Assembly: GCA_045660325.1 (NCBI GenBank)
Contig: JAZRDO010000034.1
Location: 1-64,000 of the forward strand
Length of the DNA: 64,000 nt
Direction: 5' to 3'
Source of the DNA: SVTX01 sp045660325
Lineage (GTDB): Bacteria; Bacillota; Clostridia; Oscillospirales; CAG-272
Shown: piece after piece, positions 51,681 through 60,612 of the stretch
How the letters are laid out: each line of letters begins with the position of its first letter
How positions within the stretch are numbered: the stretch's first letter is position 1
Program-made: the position numbers and the translations under genes
The notes under the pieces: generated by a model
Told to the model about the DNA's origin: nothing
Databases searched by the model: none
The model's input: the letters and a program-made list of their open reading frames with translations, nothing else

Positions 51681-52346
51681 TTAATAACCCGAGCCCTGCT
51701 CGTTCTTTACTATTTTAACGATTCGGCTTGTACCGAGTCTGTCTGCGCCAAGACGGATGAATTCCTCGGCATCCGCAATAGAGGAGATACCGCCCGCAGC
51801 CTTGATCTTTACGCCTTCGCCAACGTGCTTTGCGAAAAGCTCAACGTCGTGGAAGGTTGCGCCCGATGTGGAGAAGCCTGTGCTTGTCTTGATATAGTCA
51901 GCACCGCTTTCCGTTACGATCTCGCACATCTTGATCTTTTCTTCGTCCGTAAGAAGGCAGGTTTCAATAATTACCTTGAGGATCTTCTCGCCGCAAACAG
52001 CCTTGAGAGCGCGAAGCTCGTCAAGTATCGCGTCGTAATTCTTATTCTTGAGGTCGCAGATATTGATAACCGTATCAATTTCGTCAGCGCCGTTGTTGAG
52101 CGCGTCCTGACACTCGAAAACCTTTGTAGCTGCGGTGGAATATCCATTGGGGAAGCCGATAACCGTGCAAATAGCAAGCTTGTCGCCAACATATTCCTTA
52201 GCGGGCTTTACGTAAGACGCGGGAATGCAAGCGGATGCTGTTCCGTATTTGATTCCGTCGTCGAGAATTACCTTTATCTGTTCCCAAGTCGCGCATCTGT
52301 CAAGAAGCGTGTGGTCAACTGTTTTTAAAATGTTCTTGATATCCAT
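51681..52346 (-). CDS. deoC: deoxyribose-phosphate aldolase
   Basis: A 221-residue class I aldolase splitting deoxyribose 5-phosphate into glyceraldehyde 3-phosphate and acetaldehyde. The Schiff-base Lys is in DYIKTSTGFSTSGAT; VDHTLLDRCATWEQI at the start, FPNGYSTAATK and IKAAGGI near the end are typical. It uses the product of DeoB, encoded next to it. AAAGG lies 9 nt before the ATG. Confidence 0.96.
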   Translation of the reverse strand: MDIKNILKTVDHTLLDRCATWEQIKVILDDGIKYGTASACIPASYVKPAKEYVGDKLAICTVIGFPNGYSTAATKVFECQDALNNGADEIDTVINICDLKNKNYDAILDELRALKAVCGEKILKVIIETCLLTDEEKIKMCEIVTESGADYIKTSTGFSTSGATFHDVELFAKHVGEGVKIKAAGGISSIADAEEFIRLGADRLGTSRIVKIVKNEQGSGY

Positions 52347-52371
52347 ATTAGTTTACCTTTCAATATATGTA

Positions 52372-52950
52372 TTATTTATTATTTTCAATAGATTTTTTCC
52401 AGCAGGCGTGGCACATAGCAACGTAGGAATCGTTGCCGCCGATAAGTATCTGTCCGCCCTCTGTAACTACTCTGCCTTCAGAGTCAATTCTTGCGTTAAC
52501 GATCGCCTTGTTGCCGCAGGAGCATATCGTCTTAACCTCGGAAATGGAGTCAGCAACCTCGAAAAGTCGGCGGCTGCCCTCAAAGAGGTGAGTCAAGAAG
52601 TCCGTGCGAAGACCGAAGCAAAGCACAGGAATATCGAGCGTGTCAACGATATGGCGCAGCTGATCGACCTGAGGTGCGGTCAAGAACTGACATTCGTCAG
52701 CGATTACGGCGTGGCAATCGGTATGATTTTGCTTGAATTCGGTATAAATGTCGCACTCGGGAGACACGACAAACGCCTCCTGCGAGAGACCTATGCGGGA
52801 TCTGACTATTGCATTTCCGTCGCGTGTGTCAACGGCGGGCTTGATGAGCCATACCTTCATTCCGCGCTCCTCGTAATTGAACTTTGTTATAAGCGCGTTT
52901 GCGGTTTTTGATGAGCCCATAGCTCCGTATTTAAAATATAATTTAGGCAT
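52372..52950 (-). CDS. tdk: thymidine kinase
   Basis: A 192-residue type II thymidine kinase. The P-loop is GAMGSSKTANAL, the DE motif ADECQFL, the lid/zinc region CSCGNKA with MCHACWKK, and the nucleoside-binding loop region LRTDFLTHLFEGS. It phosphorylates salvaged thymidine; the operon thus offers both reuse (Tdk) and breakdown (DeoB, DeoC) of deoxynucleosides. GGAG lies 7 nt before the ATG and overlaps the pepT stop. Confidence 0.95.
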   Translation of the reverse strand: MPKLYFKYGAMGSSKTANALITKFNYEERGMKVWLIKPAVDTRDGNAIVRSRIGLSQEAFVVSPECDIYTEFKQNHTDCHAVIADECQFLTAPQVDQLRHIVDTLDIPVLCFGLRTDFLTHLFEGSRRLFEVADSISEVKTICSCGNKAIVNARIDSEGRVVTEGGQILIGGNDSYVAMCHACWKKSIENNK

Positions 52951-52951
52951 A

Positions 52952-54175
52952 TTATTTCTCCAAATTCGCAGTATTTATAATGATACGCTCAACAATGTCA
53001 ACTACCTTGTTAAGAGACTCAACGGGGAGATACTCAAAGCGGGAGTGGAAGTTTTCGCCGCCCGTACAGATATTGGGGCAGGGCAGACCCATAAAGGAGA
53101 GTCTTGCGCCGTCCGTACCGCCGCGGATGGGAATGATCTCAGGCTTAACACCAACCTCGTCCATAGCCGCGATGGCGCGAACGATTATGTACATGTGTTC
53201 CTCGATGATCTCCTTCATATTGTAGTAGGAGTCGCGAAGCTCAACCGTGCAGGTGTCCTTGCCGTATTTTTTATTGATGATCTTGGCGTTATATTCAAGA
53301 ATACGCTTCTTTTCCTCAAATTTTACGCGGTCGTGATCACGGATAATATAGTGGAGAGTCGCGTTTTCGCACGTGCCTTCCATATTCGTTAAGTGGAAGA
53401 AGCCCTCGTAGCCCTCGGTCTCTGCGGGGGACTGACCTGCGGGAATGTAGGAATTGAATTCCATAGCGATAAGCTGGGCGTTCTTCATTTTGTTCTTTGC
53501 AGAGCCGGGATGAATGGAAACTCCGTTGAATTTAACCTTAGCGGATGCCGCGTTGAAGTTTTCGTATTCAATTTCACCGAGAGCGCCGCCGTCAACCGTG
53601 TAGCCGTAGTCGGCGTGGAATTTCTCTACGTCAAAATGATCTGCGCCGCGACCGATCTCCTCGTCGGGTGTAAAGCAGATCTTGATCTCGCCGTGGCTCT
53701 CGCCGCTATTTATTACGCGTTCGAGCGCGGAAATAATAGCGCAGACGCCCGCCTTATCGTCGGCGCCGAGCAGAGTTGTGCCGTCCGTTACGATAAGCTC
53801 CTGATCTTTATATTTTGCGAGTGAGGGATATTCTCTCTTTTTAAGGAAAATGCCAAGCTCCTCGTTAAGACAAATATCCTTGCCCGTGTATTTAACTATT
53901 TTAGTTTTTATAGGATAGTCTGCGCAGGCGTCGGACGTATCAACGTGCGCAATAAGACCGACAGTTACCTTGCTTTTCTCTGAATTTGAGGGAAGTGTCG
54001 CGTAGAGATAACCCATATCGTCAAGCTCAACGTCGGAAAGACCGATCGCTATAAGCTCATCTCTTAAATATTTTGAAAATTCAAGCTGCTTTTTTGAGCT
54101 TGGAACAGTCTCGGAGTTTTCGTCCGACATTGTGGGGAATGAAACGTATTTTAAAAATCTTTCAACGGTGTTCAT
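52952..54175 (-). CDS. pepT: peptidase T (tripeptide aminopeptidase)
   Basis: A 407-residue M20 di-zinc peptidase. Ligands and catalytic residues are visible: GLIAHVDTSDA (His, catalytic Asp), LLGADDKAG (bridging Asp), FTPDEEIGRG (catalytic Glu and ligand), VDGGALGEIEYE (Asp) and TGGENFHSRFE (His). It releases N-terminal residues from tripeptides in the cytoplasm. First gene of the operon with tdk, deoC and deoB; AAGGAG lies 7 nt before the ATG. Confidence 0.95.
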   Translation of the reverse strand: MNTVERFLKYVSFPTMSDENSETVPSSKKQLEFSKYLRDELIAIGLSDVELDDMGYLYATLPSNSEKSKVTVGLIAHVDTSDACADYPIKTKIVKYTGKDICLNEELGIFLKKREYPSLAKYKDQELIVTDGTTLLGADDKAGVCAIISALERVINSGESHGEIKICFTPDEEIGRGADHFDVEKFHADYGYTVDGGALGEIEYENFNAASAKVKFNGVSIHPGSAKNKMKNAQLIAMEFNSYIPAGQSPAETEGYEGFFHLTNMEGTCENATLHYIIRDHDRVKFEEKKRILEYNAKIINKKYGKDTCTVELRDSYYNMKEIIEEHMYIIVRAIAAMDEVGVKPEIIPIRGGTDGARLSFMGLPCPNICTGGENFHSRFEYLPVESLNKVVDIVERIIINTANLEK

Positions 54176-54206
54176 AGCATCTCTCCTTGCATAGTTACCT
54201 ATTATA

Positions 54207-54235
54207 AGTATAACATAATTTTATCTTTTTCGCAA
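54207..54235 (-). promoter_or_regulatory. sigma-A promoter of the pepT operon
   Basis: Minus strand TTGCGA (54235-54230), 17-nt spacer, TATACT (54212-54207). Confidence 0.65.
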
Positions 54236-54263
54236 GAGAATTTTATAAACATTTTTATAGAAA

Positions 54264-54292
54264 TTGACATATCTTTTGCTTTGTGGTATAAT
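54264..54292 (+). promoter_or_regulatory. consensus sigma-A promoter of the DUF1643-xth operon
   Basis: TTGACA (54264-54269), 17-nt spacer, TATAAT (54287-54292), 27 nt before the ATG. Confidence 0.9.
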
Positions 54293-54318
54293 GATAAAAA
54301 AGATTTTTGGAGTGAATT

Positions 54319-54930
54319 ATGCATAAGCCCTCAGCTATAACTCAGGAAATAGATATTTTAACCTTTGACGACGCACGCACTCACCGTGATGAGAGCGCGA
54401 TCTATGATAGAAACAAGTGGCTCTACATACCCGATTTTTATTCTGAATACAGATATATTCTCGGTACAGTGGGTAAAAATCCCTTGATTACTATAGGAAT
54501 AAATCCTTCGACCGCCGAGCCCGACAACCTTGACAATACGCTTAAATCCGTGGAGAGAATTGCGAAGCACAACGGCTTTGATTCCTTTATTATGTTTAAT
54601 GTTTATGCTCAAAGGGCGACAAACCCCGACGATATGGACCGCGAGAGAAATCTTATGCTCCATAAGGAAAATATGAAGGCGTTTGAGTTCGTGCTCTCAC
54701 GTGCGGAGAGTACTCCCTGCATTTGGGCGGCGTGGGGCGCGATAATTGAGAAGCGCGACTATCTTAAGGATTGTATAGAGGATATGATCTCCATAGGTGA
54801 GGCGCATGGCGCAAAATGGTATACCGCGGGTAAAAAATCTATTAAGGGACACCCGCACCACCCGCTTTATTTGAAGAAGGACTCACTTATCGAGGACTTT
54901 GACGTGCGGGAATATTTGAGTATAATTTGA
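54319..54930 (+). CDS. DUF1643-family protein
   Basis: A 203-residue cytoplasmic protein matching DUF1643: RYILGTVGKNPLITIGINPS, then TAEPDNLDNTLKSVERIAK, IMFNVYAQRATNPDDM, IWAAWGAIIEKRDYL and the C-terminal GHPHHPLYLKKD. Function unknown. It starts the operon that continues with exonuclease III and a MazG-like protein, so a role near nucleotide or DNA metabolism is possible. GGAG lies 7 nt before the ATG. Confidence 0.85.
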   Translation: MHKPSAITQEIDILTFDDARTHRDESAIYDRNKWLYIPDFYSEYRYILGTVGKNPLITIGINPSTAEPDNLDNTLKSVERIAKHNGFDSFIMFNVYAQRATNPDDMDRERNLMLHKENMKAFEFVLSRAESTPCIWAAWGAIIEKRDYLKDCIEDMISIGEAHGAKWYTAGKKSIKGHPHHPLYLKKDSLIEDFDVREYLSII

Positions 54931-54937
54931 GGTAAAC

Positions 54938-55690
54938 ATGAAATTTATTTCTTTTAACGTAAATGGCTTCAGAGCCTGCAGAGCTAAGGGCTTTGATGAG
55001 TTTTTCAACAATGAAAACGCGGACTTCTTCTGCTTGCAGGAAACTAAAATGCAGGAGGGACAAACTGATTTCTCTCCTGAGGGATATTATTGCTTTTATA
55101 ATTATGCCGAGAAGAAGGGCTATTCGGGAACGGCTATCTTTACAAAACACGAGCCGATTTCCGTAAAGTACGGTATAGGCGTTGATTGTCACGACCACGA
55201 GGGCAGGGCAATAACCTTAGAATATGATGACTTTTTCCTTGTTAATTTCTACGTGCCAAACTCCCAGCGCGAGCTTGCGAGACTTGATTACAGAATGGAG
55301 TGGGAGGAAGACGTAAGGAATTATCTTGTCTCTCTTGATAAAATCAAGCCTGTCATTATCTGCGGAGATCTCAACGTCGCGCATAATGAAATTGACCTTA
55401 AAAATCCGCAAAGCAACCGTATGAGCGCGGGATTTTCAGATGCCGAGCGCGAAAAATTTTCGGCACTTCTTGATGCGGGCTTCTCGGATACCTTCCGCAC
55501 ACTTTATCCCGATACCGTGAAATATTCCTGGTGGAGCTATATGTTCCGTGCGCGTGAGAAGAACGCGGGCTGGCGTATAGACTATTTCCTTGTGTCAAAC
55601 AGAATTATGGGTAAGGTGCAGGACAGCTTTATTATGAATGAAATTATGGGCAGCGATCATTGTCCCGTTGGAATTGAGGTGAATATCTGA
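54938..55690 (+). CDS. xth: exodeoxyribonuclease III (AP endonuclease)
   Basis: A 250-residue EEP-superfamily nuclease that cuts at abasic sites in base excision repair. It has ISFNVNGFRA, CLQETKM (metal Glu), YSGTAIFTK, ICGDLNVAHNEIDL (catalytic Asp/Asn), WRIDYFLVS and GSDHCPVGIEV (catalytic His). Length is normal. GAGG lies 5 nt before the ATG and the gene begins 8 nt after the DUF1643 stop. Confidence 0.95.
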   Translation: MKFISFNVNGFRACRAKGFDEFFNNENADFFCLQETKMQEGQTDFSPEGYYCFYNYAEKKGYSGTAIFTKHEPISVKYGIGVDCHDHEGRAITLEYDDFFLVNFYVPNSQRELARLDYRMEWEEDVRNYLVSLDKIKPVIICGDLNVAHNEIDLKNPQSNRMSAGFSDAEREKFSALLDAGFSDTFRTLYPDTVKYSWWSYMFRAREKNAGWRIDYFLVSNRIMGKVQDSFIMNEIMGSDHCPVGIEVNI

Positions 55691-55691
55691 T

Positions 55692-56006
55692 ATGACTATT
55701 AAATACGATAAGCTTGTACGCGATAAAATCCCCGAAATAATTGAGAGCAAGGGTAAAATTTGCAAAACGGAGATTTTGTCTGACGAAAAATATCTTGAAA
55801 TGATAGATAAAAAGCTTGACGAGGAGCTGCTTGAATACCATACCGATAAGAATTTAGAGGAGCTTGCGGATTTAGTTGAAGTAATATATGCCGCCGCAAA
55901 GGCAAGAGGCTATACTATTGAGGAGCTTGAGGCGACAAGAGTGAAGAAGGCGACCGAGCGCGGTGCGTTTGATAAAAAGATCTTGCTTTTAGAGGTAATT
56001 GAATAA
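55692..56006 (+). CDS. MazG-like NTP pyrophosphohydrolase (PRA-PH-like)
   Basis: A 104-residue all-alpha NTP pyrophosphatase-like protein: YDKLVRDKIPEII at the start, then KLDEELLEYHTDKNLEELA with the metal-binding EExxE and the later ELADLVEVIYAA ExxD pair. The family removes non-canonical nucleotides. It begins 1 nt after the xth stop, with GAGGTGAAT about 11 nt upstream. It fits a nucleotide-sanitation role beside exonuclease III. Confidence 0.85.
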   Translation: MTIKYDKLVRDKIPEIIESKGKICKTEILSDEKYLEMIDKKLDEELLEYHTDKNLEELADLVEVIYAAAKARGYTIEELEATRVKKATERGAFDKKILLLEVIE

Positions 56007-56011
56007 ATAAA

Positions 56012-56045
56012 AAAAGCAAGGATATCAGTCCTTGCTTTTCTTTTT
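56012..56045. terminator. bidirectional terminator between the xth operon and vanZ
   Basis: Stem AAAAGCAAGGA / TCCTTGCTTTT, T-rich right flank. Its right arm encodes the last codons of the vanZ-like gene. Confidence 0.82.
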
Positions 56046-56513
56046 CTTTATCGCATATATTATAAATACAATTCCCATAATAAGAGCATTTGCAACCAGT
56101 GCGCCTATGGCGTCCACAAGCACGTCCATTATGTCGCTTGAACGACCCGGGGAGAAGCGCTGGATAAACTCGTCGATAAACGCCACGGTAATTGAGAACG
56201 CTATGGGGGACGCGTATATCCAAAGTCTTTTGGTGAAAGGATTTTTGAATCTTATCGGGAAGATAAATATCGTCGAGACCGTCAGCACGGCGGAAAGCGC
56301 GAAGAATTCTCCGAAGTGTCCGAGAATATTTATAAAATTCTGAGGTATGCTTACATCAAGTCCGAGCTCGGTCAATGCGGAGCCTATAATCTCCTTTATT
56401 GAGCTTGTTATACTTGACGTCTCGGAGCCGTTTTTCAGAGAGTTGCTGAAAATGAAGGCTATGCAAAGAATAAGTATAACCGAAATTGAAATTATGATAG
56501 CTTTCTTTTTCAT
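56025..56513 (-). CDS. VanZ-family membrane protein
   Basis: A 162-residue membrane protein with four segments (residues ~5-22, 62-85, 100-117, 128-150) and the VanZ motifs HFGEFFALSAVL and IDEFIQRFSPGRSSDIMDVL. VanZ proteins are linked to low-level teicoplanin resistance and, in some species, to envelope or lipid functions; the role here is open. Single gene with its own promoter and GGAGGG 6 nt before the ATG. Confidence 0.88.
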   Translation of the reverse strand: MKKKAIIISISVILILCIAFIFSNSLKNGSETSSITSSIKEIIGSALTELGLDVSIPQNFINILGHFGEFFALSAVLTVSTIFIFPIRFKNPFTKRLWIYASPIAFSITVAFIDEFIQRFSPGRSSDIMDVLVDAIGALVANALIMGIVFIIYAIKKKKSKD

Positions 56514-56541
56514 TTTTATCCCTCCGTTAGTTTATAGAGCC

Positions 56542-56571
56542 ATTATAACACATATTATGAAGACTTGTCAA
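56542..56571 (-). promoter_or_regulatory. sigma-A promoter of the vanZ-like gene
   Basis: Minus strand TTGACA (56571-56566), 18-nt spacer, TATAAT (56547-56542). Confidence 0.8.
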
Positions 56572-56622
56572 ATATAATTTGTATTATTTTGATATATGAT
56601 TCAAAATAATTTGTAAAAAACC

Positions 56623-56651
56623 TTGAAATATGACGAGAAAAGTTATATAAT
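56623..56651 (+). promoter_or_regulatory. sigma-A promoter of the first MATE gene
   Basis: TTGAAA (56623-56628), 17-nt spacer, TATAAT (56646-56651), 35 nt before the ATG. Confidence 0.8.
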
Positions 56652-56686
56652 GAATATGTATTGTTATTATTTAAGGAAGTGATGCT

Positions 56687-58057
56687 ATGAGGAAGCTTTT
56701 GCGCAAGCTTTTCCCATTTAATAAAGATATAATTAAGGAAGCTATCAGGATCGCGTGGCCCGCGATCGTGGAGACCTTGTTTATGGCATTGGCTGCTCTT
56801 ATCGACTCGCTTATGGTAAGTGATCTCGGTTCGGAGTACGTAGCGGCGGTAGGTCTTACCACTCAGCCTAAAATGGTAGGTCTTGCGCTTTTCTTTGCCG
56901 TTAGCGTTGCGACGAGTGCGATTGTTGCAAGACGAAACGGAGAGAAGAGAAGGGATAGCGCAAACAGAACCCTGCTTACGTCGTTTATTTTCGTTTTCAT
57001 CTCGGCAATTGTCCTGAGTGTGGTGTTCGTTGTTTTTGCCGATCCCATTATCAGATTGTGTAAGTCCTCGGACGTAACTCACGGCCCTGCGGTAGAATAT
57101 TTCCGTATAATTATGGGCGGAATTATTTTTAATTGTATACAGCTCGTTATTAACTCCGCACAAAGAGGCGCGGGCAACACTAAAATTACTATGTATACGA
57201 ACGTTACCTCAAATACGGTCAACGTTATATTTAACTACCTTCTTATCGGCGGACATCTGGGCTTTCCCGAGCTCGGCATCAAGGGTGCTGCGATTGCGAC
57301 TGTGCTCGGTACGGTTGTCAGCTGTGTAATGAGTATTATTTCAATATGCAAGAAGGACAGATTCTTAAGCGTTCAGTATATCATCAAGGAAAAGATAAAA
57401 CCTACGTGGCACGCCTTCAGTGTAATTGTGAAGTTCGGTTACAGTGTTTTCATTGAGCAGGTATTGCTCCGCGTGGGCTTTATGGCGACGGCTATTATGG
57501 CGGCAGATAAGGGTGATAATGCCTTGGCGGCGCATCAGGTCGCTATGAATATCCTTACGATATCGTTTGCATTTGGCGACGGACTTCAGCACGCGGCGGT
57601 GGCTCTGATCGGTAAGAGCCTTGGTGAGAAGGATCCCGATAAGGCGAAGACCTACGGAGCGGCTTGCCAGACGATCGGCACGATCATCTCGGTCGTAGTT
57701 GCGGCAATCTTCCTTTTGGGAGGAAGATGGATGATGACGCTCTTCTTTAAAAAGGAGCCACATATCGTGGATATCGGTGTAGAGCTTGTTTACGTAATGA
57801 TATTCATAGTTCTGTTCCAGATAATTCAGGTTATCTATACGGGCGCGCTTCGTGGAGCGGGAGATACGCTTTACACGGCTATCTGCTCGACAATTTCGGT
57901 AACCGTTGTAAGAACTGCGGTATCCTTCCTTTTCGGATACACCTTCGGTCTTGGAATCACAGGCGTATGGATAGGAATTTTAGCCGATCAGGTTATGAGA
58001 TTTATTCTTTCAAGCATTCGCTTCAAGCGAGGCAAATGGGTTAAAATCAAGGTATAA
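56687..58057 (+). CDS. MATE-family efflux protein, first of two
   Basis: A 456-residue protein with twelve membrane segments in two homologous halves. N-half WPAIVETLFMALAALIDSLM and the second-half counterpart FGYSVFIEQVLLRVGFMATA are typical of NorM-like bacterial MATE proteins, as are AHQVAMNILT and GALRGAGDT. It exports cationic compounds using H+ or Na+. AAGGAAGTGAT precedes the ATG. A short GC-rich hairpin follows, then the second MATE gene. Confidence 0.92.
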   Translation: MRKLLRKLFPFNKDIIKEAIRIAWPAIVETLFMALAALIDSLMVSDLGSEYVAAVGLTTQPKMVGLALFFAVSVATSAIVARRNGEKRRDSANRTLLTSFIFVFISAIVLSVVFVVFADPIIRLCKSSDVTHGPAVEYFRIIMGGIIFNCIQLVINSAQRGAGNTKITMYTNVTSNTVNVIFNYLLIGGHLGFPELGIKGAAIATVLGTVVSCVMSIISICKKDRFLSVQYIIKEKIKPTWHAFSVIVKFGYSVFIEQVLLRVGFMATAIMAADKGDNALAAHQVAMNILTISFAFGDGLQHAAVALIGKSLGEKDPDKAKTYGAACQTIGTIISVVVAAIFLLGGRWMMTLFFKKEPHIVDIGVELVYVMIFIVLFQIIQVIYTGALRGAGDTLYTAICSTISVTVVRTAVSFLFGYTFGLGITGVWIGILADQVMRFILSSIRFKRGKWVKIKV

Positions 58058-58062
58058 TATAT

Positions 58063-58084
58063 CGCCCCGAGCAAAATCGGGGCG
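58063..58084 (+). terminator. hairpin between the two MATE genes (possible partial terminator)
   Basis: Stem CGCCCCGA / TCGGGGCG with a GCAAAA loop; the T-run after it is short (TTATT), so read-through into the second MATE gene is likely. Confidence 0.5.
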
Positions 58085-58107
58085 TTATTACAAAAATCAG
58101 GAGTAAA

Positions 58108-59412
58108 ATGATAGAAAAAAGATTAAGGAAATATATTTTTCCAAGTATTCTCGCGATGACGGGCGTATCGCTCTATATTCTCGCGGACACCTTCTTTATT
58201 TCGGTTGTAGGTAAGTCCGACGGAATATGCGCGCTCAATCTTATTTTGCCGATATACTGTATGGTGTTTGCTTTGGCGGCAATGATAGGTACGGGATCTG
58301 CGACAAGATACAGTATAATCAAGGCATCGGGTGGTACTGACGCCAACAGGTATTTTTCAAACGCGATATTCTTCTCGCTTATTGTCAGTGTTCCTTTTGT
58401 GGTATGCGGACTTGTTATACCCGACAAAATGCTCATCTGGCTCGGCGCGGATGCAAACGTTTTGGCGGTTGGCGAGATATATCTTAAAACTGCTATGTGC
58501 TTTGCGCCGTTTTTTATTGTAAATAATGCGATAACCTCGTTTGTAAGAAACGACGGCTCGCCCAAGATCGCTATGGCGGCGACACTTATAAGCAGTCTTT
58601 TTAATATAGTGTTTGACTACGTGTTTATGTTCCCGATGAATCTCGGAATGTTCGGTGCGGCGCTCGCTACGGGCGTTTCTCCCATAGTCAGCATTTTGAT
58701 TTGTCTTATACACTTCTTCTCAAAGAAAAATACCATTAAATTTGAGCGGAAATGGCCCTCGTTCAAAAGACTTTATCTTTCCTGCATTCTCGGTGTTTCG
58801 GGCTTTATAGGTGAGATAGCGAGCGGTGTCACGGGACTTGTGTTTAATTTCATTCTCCTTGCGGTTGCGGGAAATACGGGCCTTGCGGCCTACGGCATTA
58901 TTGCGAACATCTCAATTGTTTGCATTGCTATGTTCAACGGAATCGCGCAGGGACTTCAGCCTATGGCAAGTGAGGCGGAGGGCAGGGGAGACAACGAGAC
59001 AAAGCGGAGAGTTCTTGTCCATTCTCTTATTATATGCGGAATAACGGCGTCGCTTATCGTTGCGGTGTGCTGTATATTTGCAGATCCTCTCGTTACGATC
59101 TTTAATAGTGAGGGCTTGGCGAAGCTTCAGGAATATGGAGAGGTCGGACTTCGCATTTACAGTATTGGATTCCTTTTTGCAGGAATAAATATTGTTATCG
59201 CGGGCTTCTTTGCCGCGGTTGACCGTCCTCGTGAATGCGCGATTTTGTCAATTACCCGCGGTGTTGTGGCAATTGTTATTTTTGCCCTTTTGCTTTCAAG
59301 CCTTCTCGGCCTTGTCGGAGTGTGGCTCGCGTTTGTGGCAAGTGAGGCGACGACGCTCATACTTTCCGTTATCCTGCTTGTAAAGAGTAGAAAATCTCTT
59401 GCCAAAGTTTAA
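58108..59412 (+). CDS. MATE-family efflux protein, second of two
   Basis: A 434-residue twelve-segment MATE protein, clearly different from its neighbour: IFPSILAMTGVSLYILADTFF at the start and GIAQGLQPMASEAEGRGD in the middle belong to the VmrA/DinF-like group common in Clostridia. The substrate is unknown. Preceded by CAGGAG 5 nt before the ATG and 50 nt after the first MATE gene, so probably co-transcribed through the hairpin. Confidence 0.9.
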   Translation: MIEKRLRKYIFPSILAMTGVSLYILADTFFISVVGKSDGICALNLILPIYCMVFALAAMIGTGSATRYSIIKASGGTDANRYFSNAIFFSLIVSVPFVVCGLVIPDKMLIWLGADANVLAVGEIYLKTAMCFAPFFIVNNAITSFVRNDGSPKIAMAATLISSLFNIVFDYVFMFPMNLGMFGAALATGVSPIVSILICLIHFFSKKNTIKFERKWPSFKRLYLSCILGVSGFIGEIASGVTGLVFNFILLAVAGNTGLAAYGIIANISIVCIAMFNGIAQGLQPMASEAEGRGDNETKRRVLVHSLIICGITASLIVAVCCIFADPLVTIFNSEGLAKLQEYGEVGLRIYSIGFLFAGINIVIAGFFAAVDRPRECAILSITRGVVAIVIFALLLSSLLGLVGVWLAFVASEATTLILSVILLVKSRKSLAKV

Positions 59413-59427
59413 AAAGTATGATATAAT
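59399..59427 (+). promoter_or_regulatory. sigma-A promoter of the aldo/keto reductase gene
   Basis: TTGCCA (59399-59404, inside the end of the MATE gene), 17-nt spacer, TATAAT (59422-59427). Confidence 0.65.
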
Positions 59428-59459
59428 GTTTTTATGAACAATCAAAAAGGAGAAAAGAT

Positions 59460-60578
59460 ATGATCTACAAGAGCTTTCGCGGAATAAAGCTATCCGCACT
59501 CGGTCTTGGCACTATGCGACTCCCCACTATCGATGGCGATAACAGTAAAATTGATATGGAAACAACGAGAAAAATGGTTAAATACGCCATTGACTCGGGT
59601 ATTAACTATTTTGATACGGCTTGGATGTACCATAAGGGCAATTCTGAGCTTGCTATCGGCGAAGTCTTGAAGGAATATCCCCGCGACAGCTTCTATCTTG
59701 CATCAAAATTCCCCGGCTTTGGAAAGGACAATCTTTCTAAGGTTGAAGAGATCTTTGAGCGCCAGCTTGAGAAGTGTCAGGTTGAATATTTTGATTTCTA
59801 TCTGTTCCACAACGTATGCGAGGATAATATCGACGGATATCTTGATCCCAAGTACGGCATTTACGATTATCTTATGAAGCAGAAGGAGCTTGGCAGAATC
59901 AAGCATCTCGGCTTCTCCACTCACGGTAGCCTTGATACAATGAAGAGATTCCTTGACGCGTACGGCAAGGATATGGAGTTCTGCCAGATTCAGCTCAACT
60001 ATCTTGATTATAAGCTTCAGGATGCAAAGGCAAAGCTTGAGCTTATCGCAAAGTACGATCTTCCCGTATGGGTAATGGAGCCCGTTCGTGGCGGAAGACT
60101 CGCAACTCTTGAGGCGGATGATGCGGCTATCCTCAATGACCTGCGCCCCGATCATACTATTCCCGAGTGGGCGTTCCGCTTTTTGCAGAATTTCCCCGAG
60201 GTTACAATGACACTTTCGGGCATGTCGAATATGGCTCAGCTTGAGGAGAACATCAGAACCTTCTGTGAAGAGCTGCCCTTGAATGAAAAGGAATTTTCGG
60301 CGGTTATGGATATTGTTGACCGAATGATAGCGAAGAGCACAGTTCCTTGCACGTCTTGCCGCTACTGTGTGGAAAAATGTCCTCGCTCAATTGATATTCC
60401 TGCGGTTATCTCGGCGTATAACGAGTACGTTAAAACACAGGATAAGGACTTCCTTCTCGCGTTGGATAAGGAGAGGGCACCTGCGACATGTATTGCCTGC
60501 CGCCAGTGTGAAAGACTTTGCCCGCAGGGAATTAAGATCTCCGAGGTTATGAAAAAGGTTTCTGACATTTTGAGATAA
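59460..60578 (+). CDS. aldo/keto reductase with C-terminal 4Fe-4S ferredoxin domain
   Basis: A 372-residue oxidoreductase. The AKR barrel (residues ~1-280) keeps the tetrad: FDTAWMYHKG (Asp, Tyr), LASKFP (Lys) and YLFHNV (His). A ferredoxin-like domain follows with CTSCRYCVEKCPRSIDI and CIACRQCERLCPQGIKI, enough for two clusters. Such fused enzymes occur widely in anaerobes; the substrates are unknown, and electrons may come from ferredoxin rather than NADPH. GGAG lies 7 nt before the ATG. Single gene with its own promoter and terminator. Confidence 0.93.
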   Translation: MIYKSFRGIKLSALGLGTMRLPTIDGDNSKIDMETTRKMVKYAIDSGINYFDTAWMYHKGNSELAIGEVLKEYPRDSFYLASKFPGFGKDNLSKVEEIFERQLEKCQVEYFDFYLFHNVCEDNIDGYLDPKYGIYDYLMKQKELGRIKHLGFSTHGSLDTMKRFLDAYGKDMEFCQIQLNYLDYKLQDAKAKLELIAKYDLPVWVMEPVRGGRLATLEADDAAILNDLRPDHTIPEWAFRFLQNFPEVTMTLSGMSNMAQLEENIRTFCEELPLNEKEFSAVMDIVDRMIAKSTVPCTSCRYCVEKCPRSIDIPAVISAYNEYVKTQDKDFLLALDKERAPATCIACRQCERLCPQGIKISEVMKKVSDILR

Positions 60579-60584
60579 TACATA

Positions 60585-60611
60585 AAAAAGGAGAGCATCG
60601 CTCTCCTTTTT
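60585..60611. terminator. bidirectional terminator between AKR and esterase genes
   Basis: Stem AAAAAGGAGAGC / GCTCTCCTTTTT, loop ATC, between convergent genes. Confidence 0.9.
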
Positions 60612-60612
60612 G

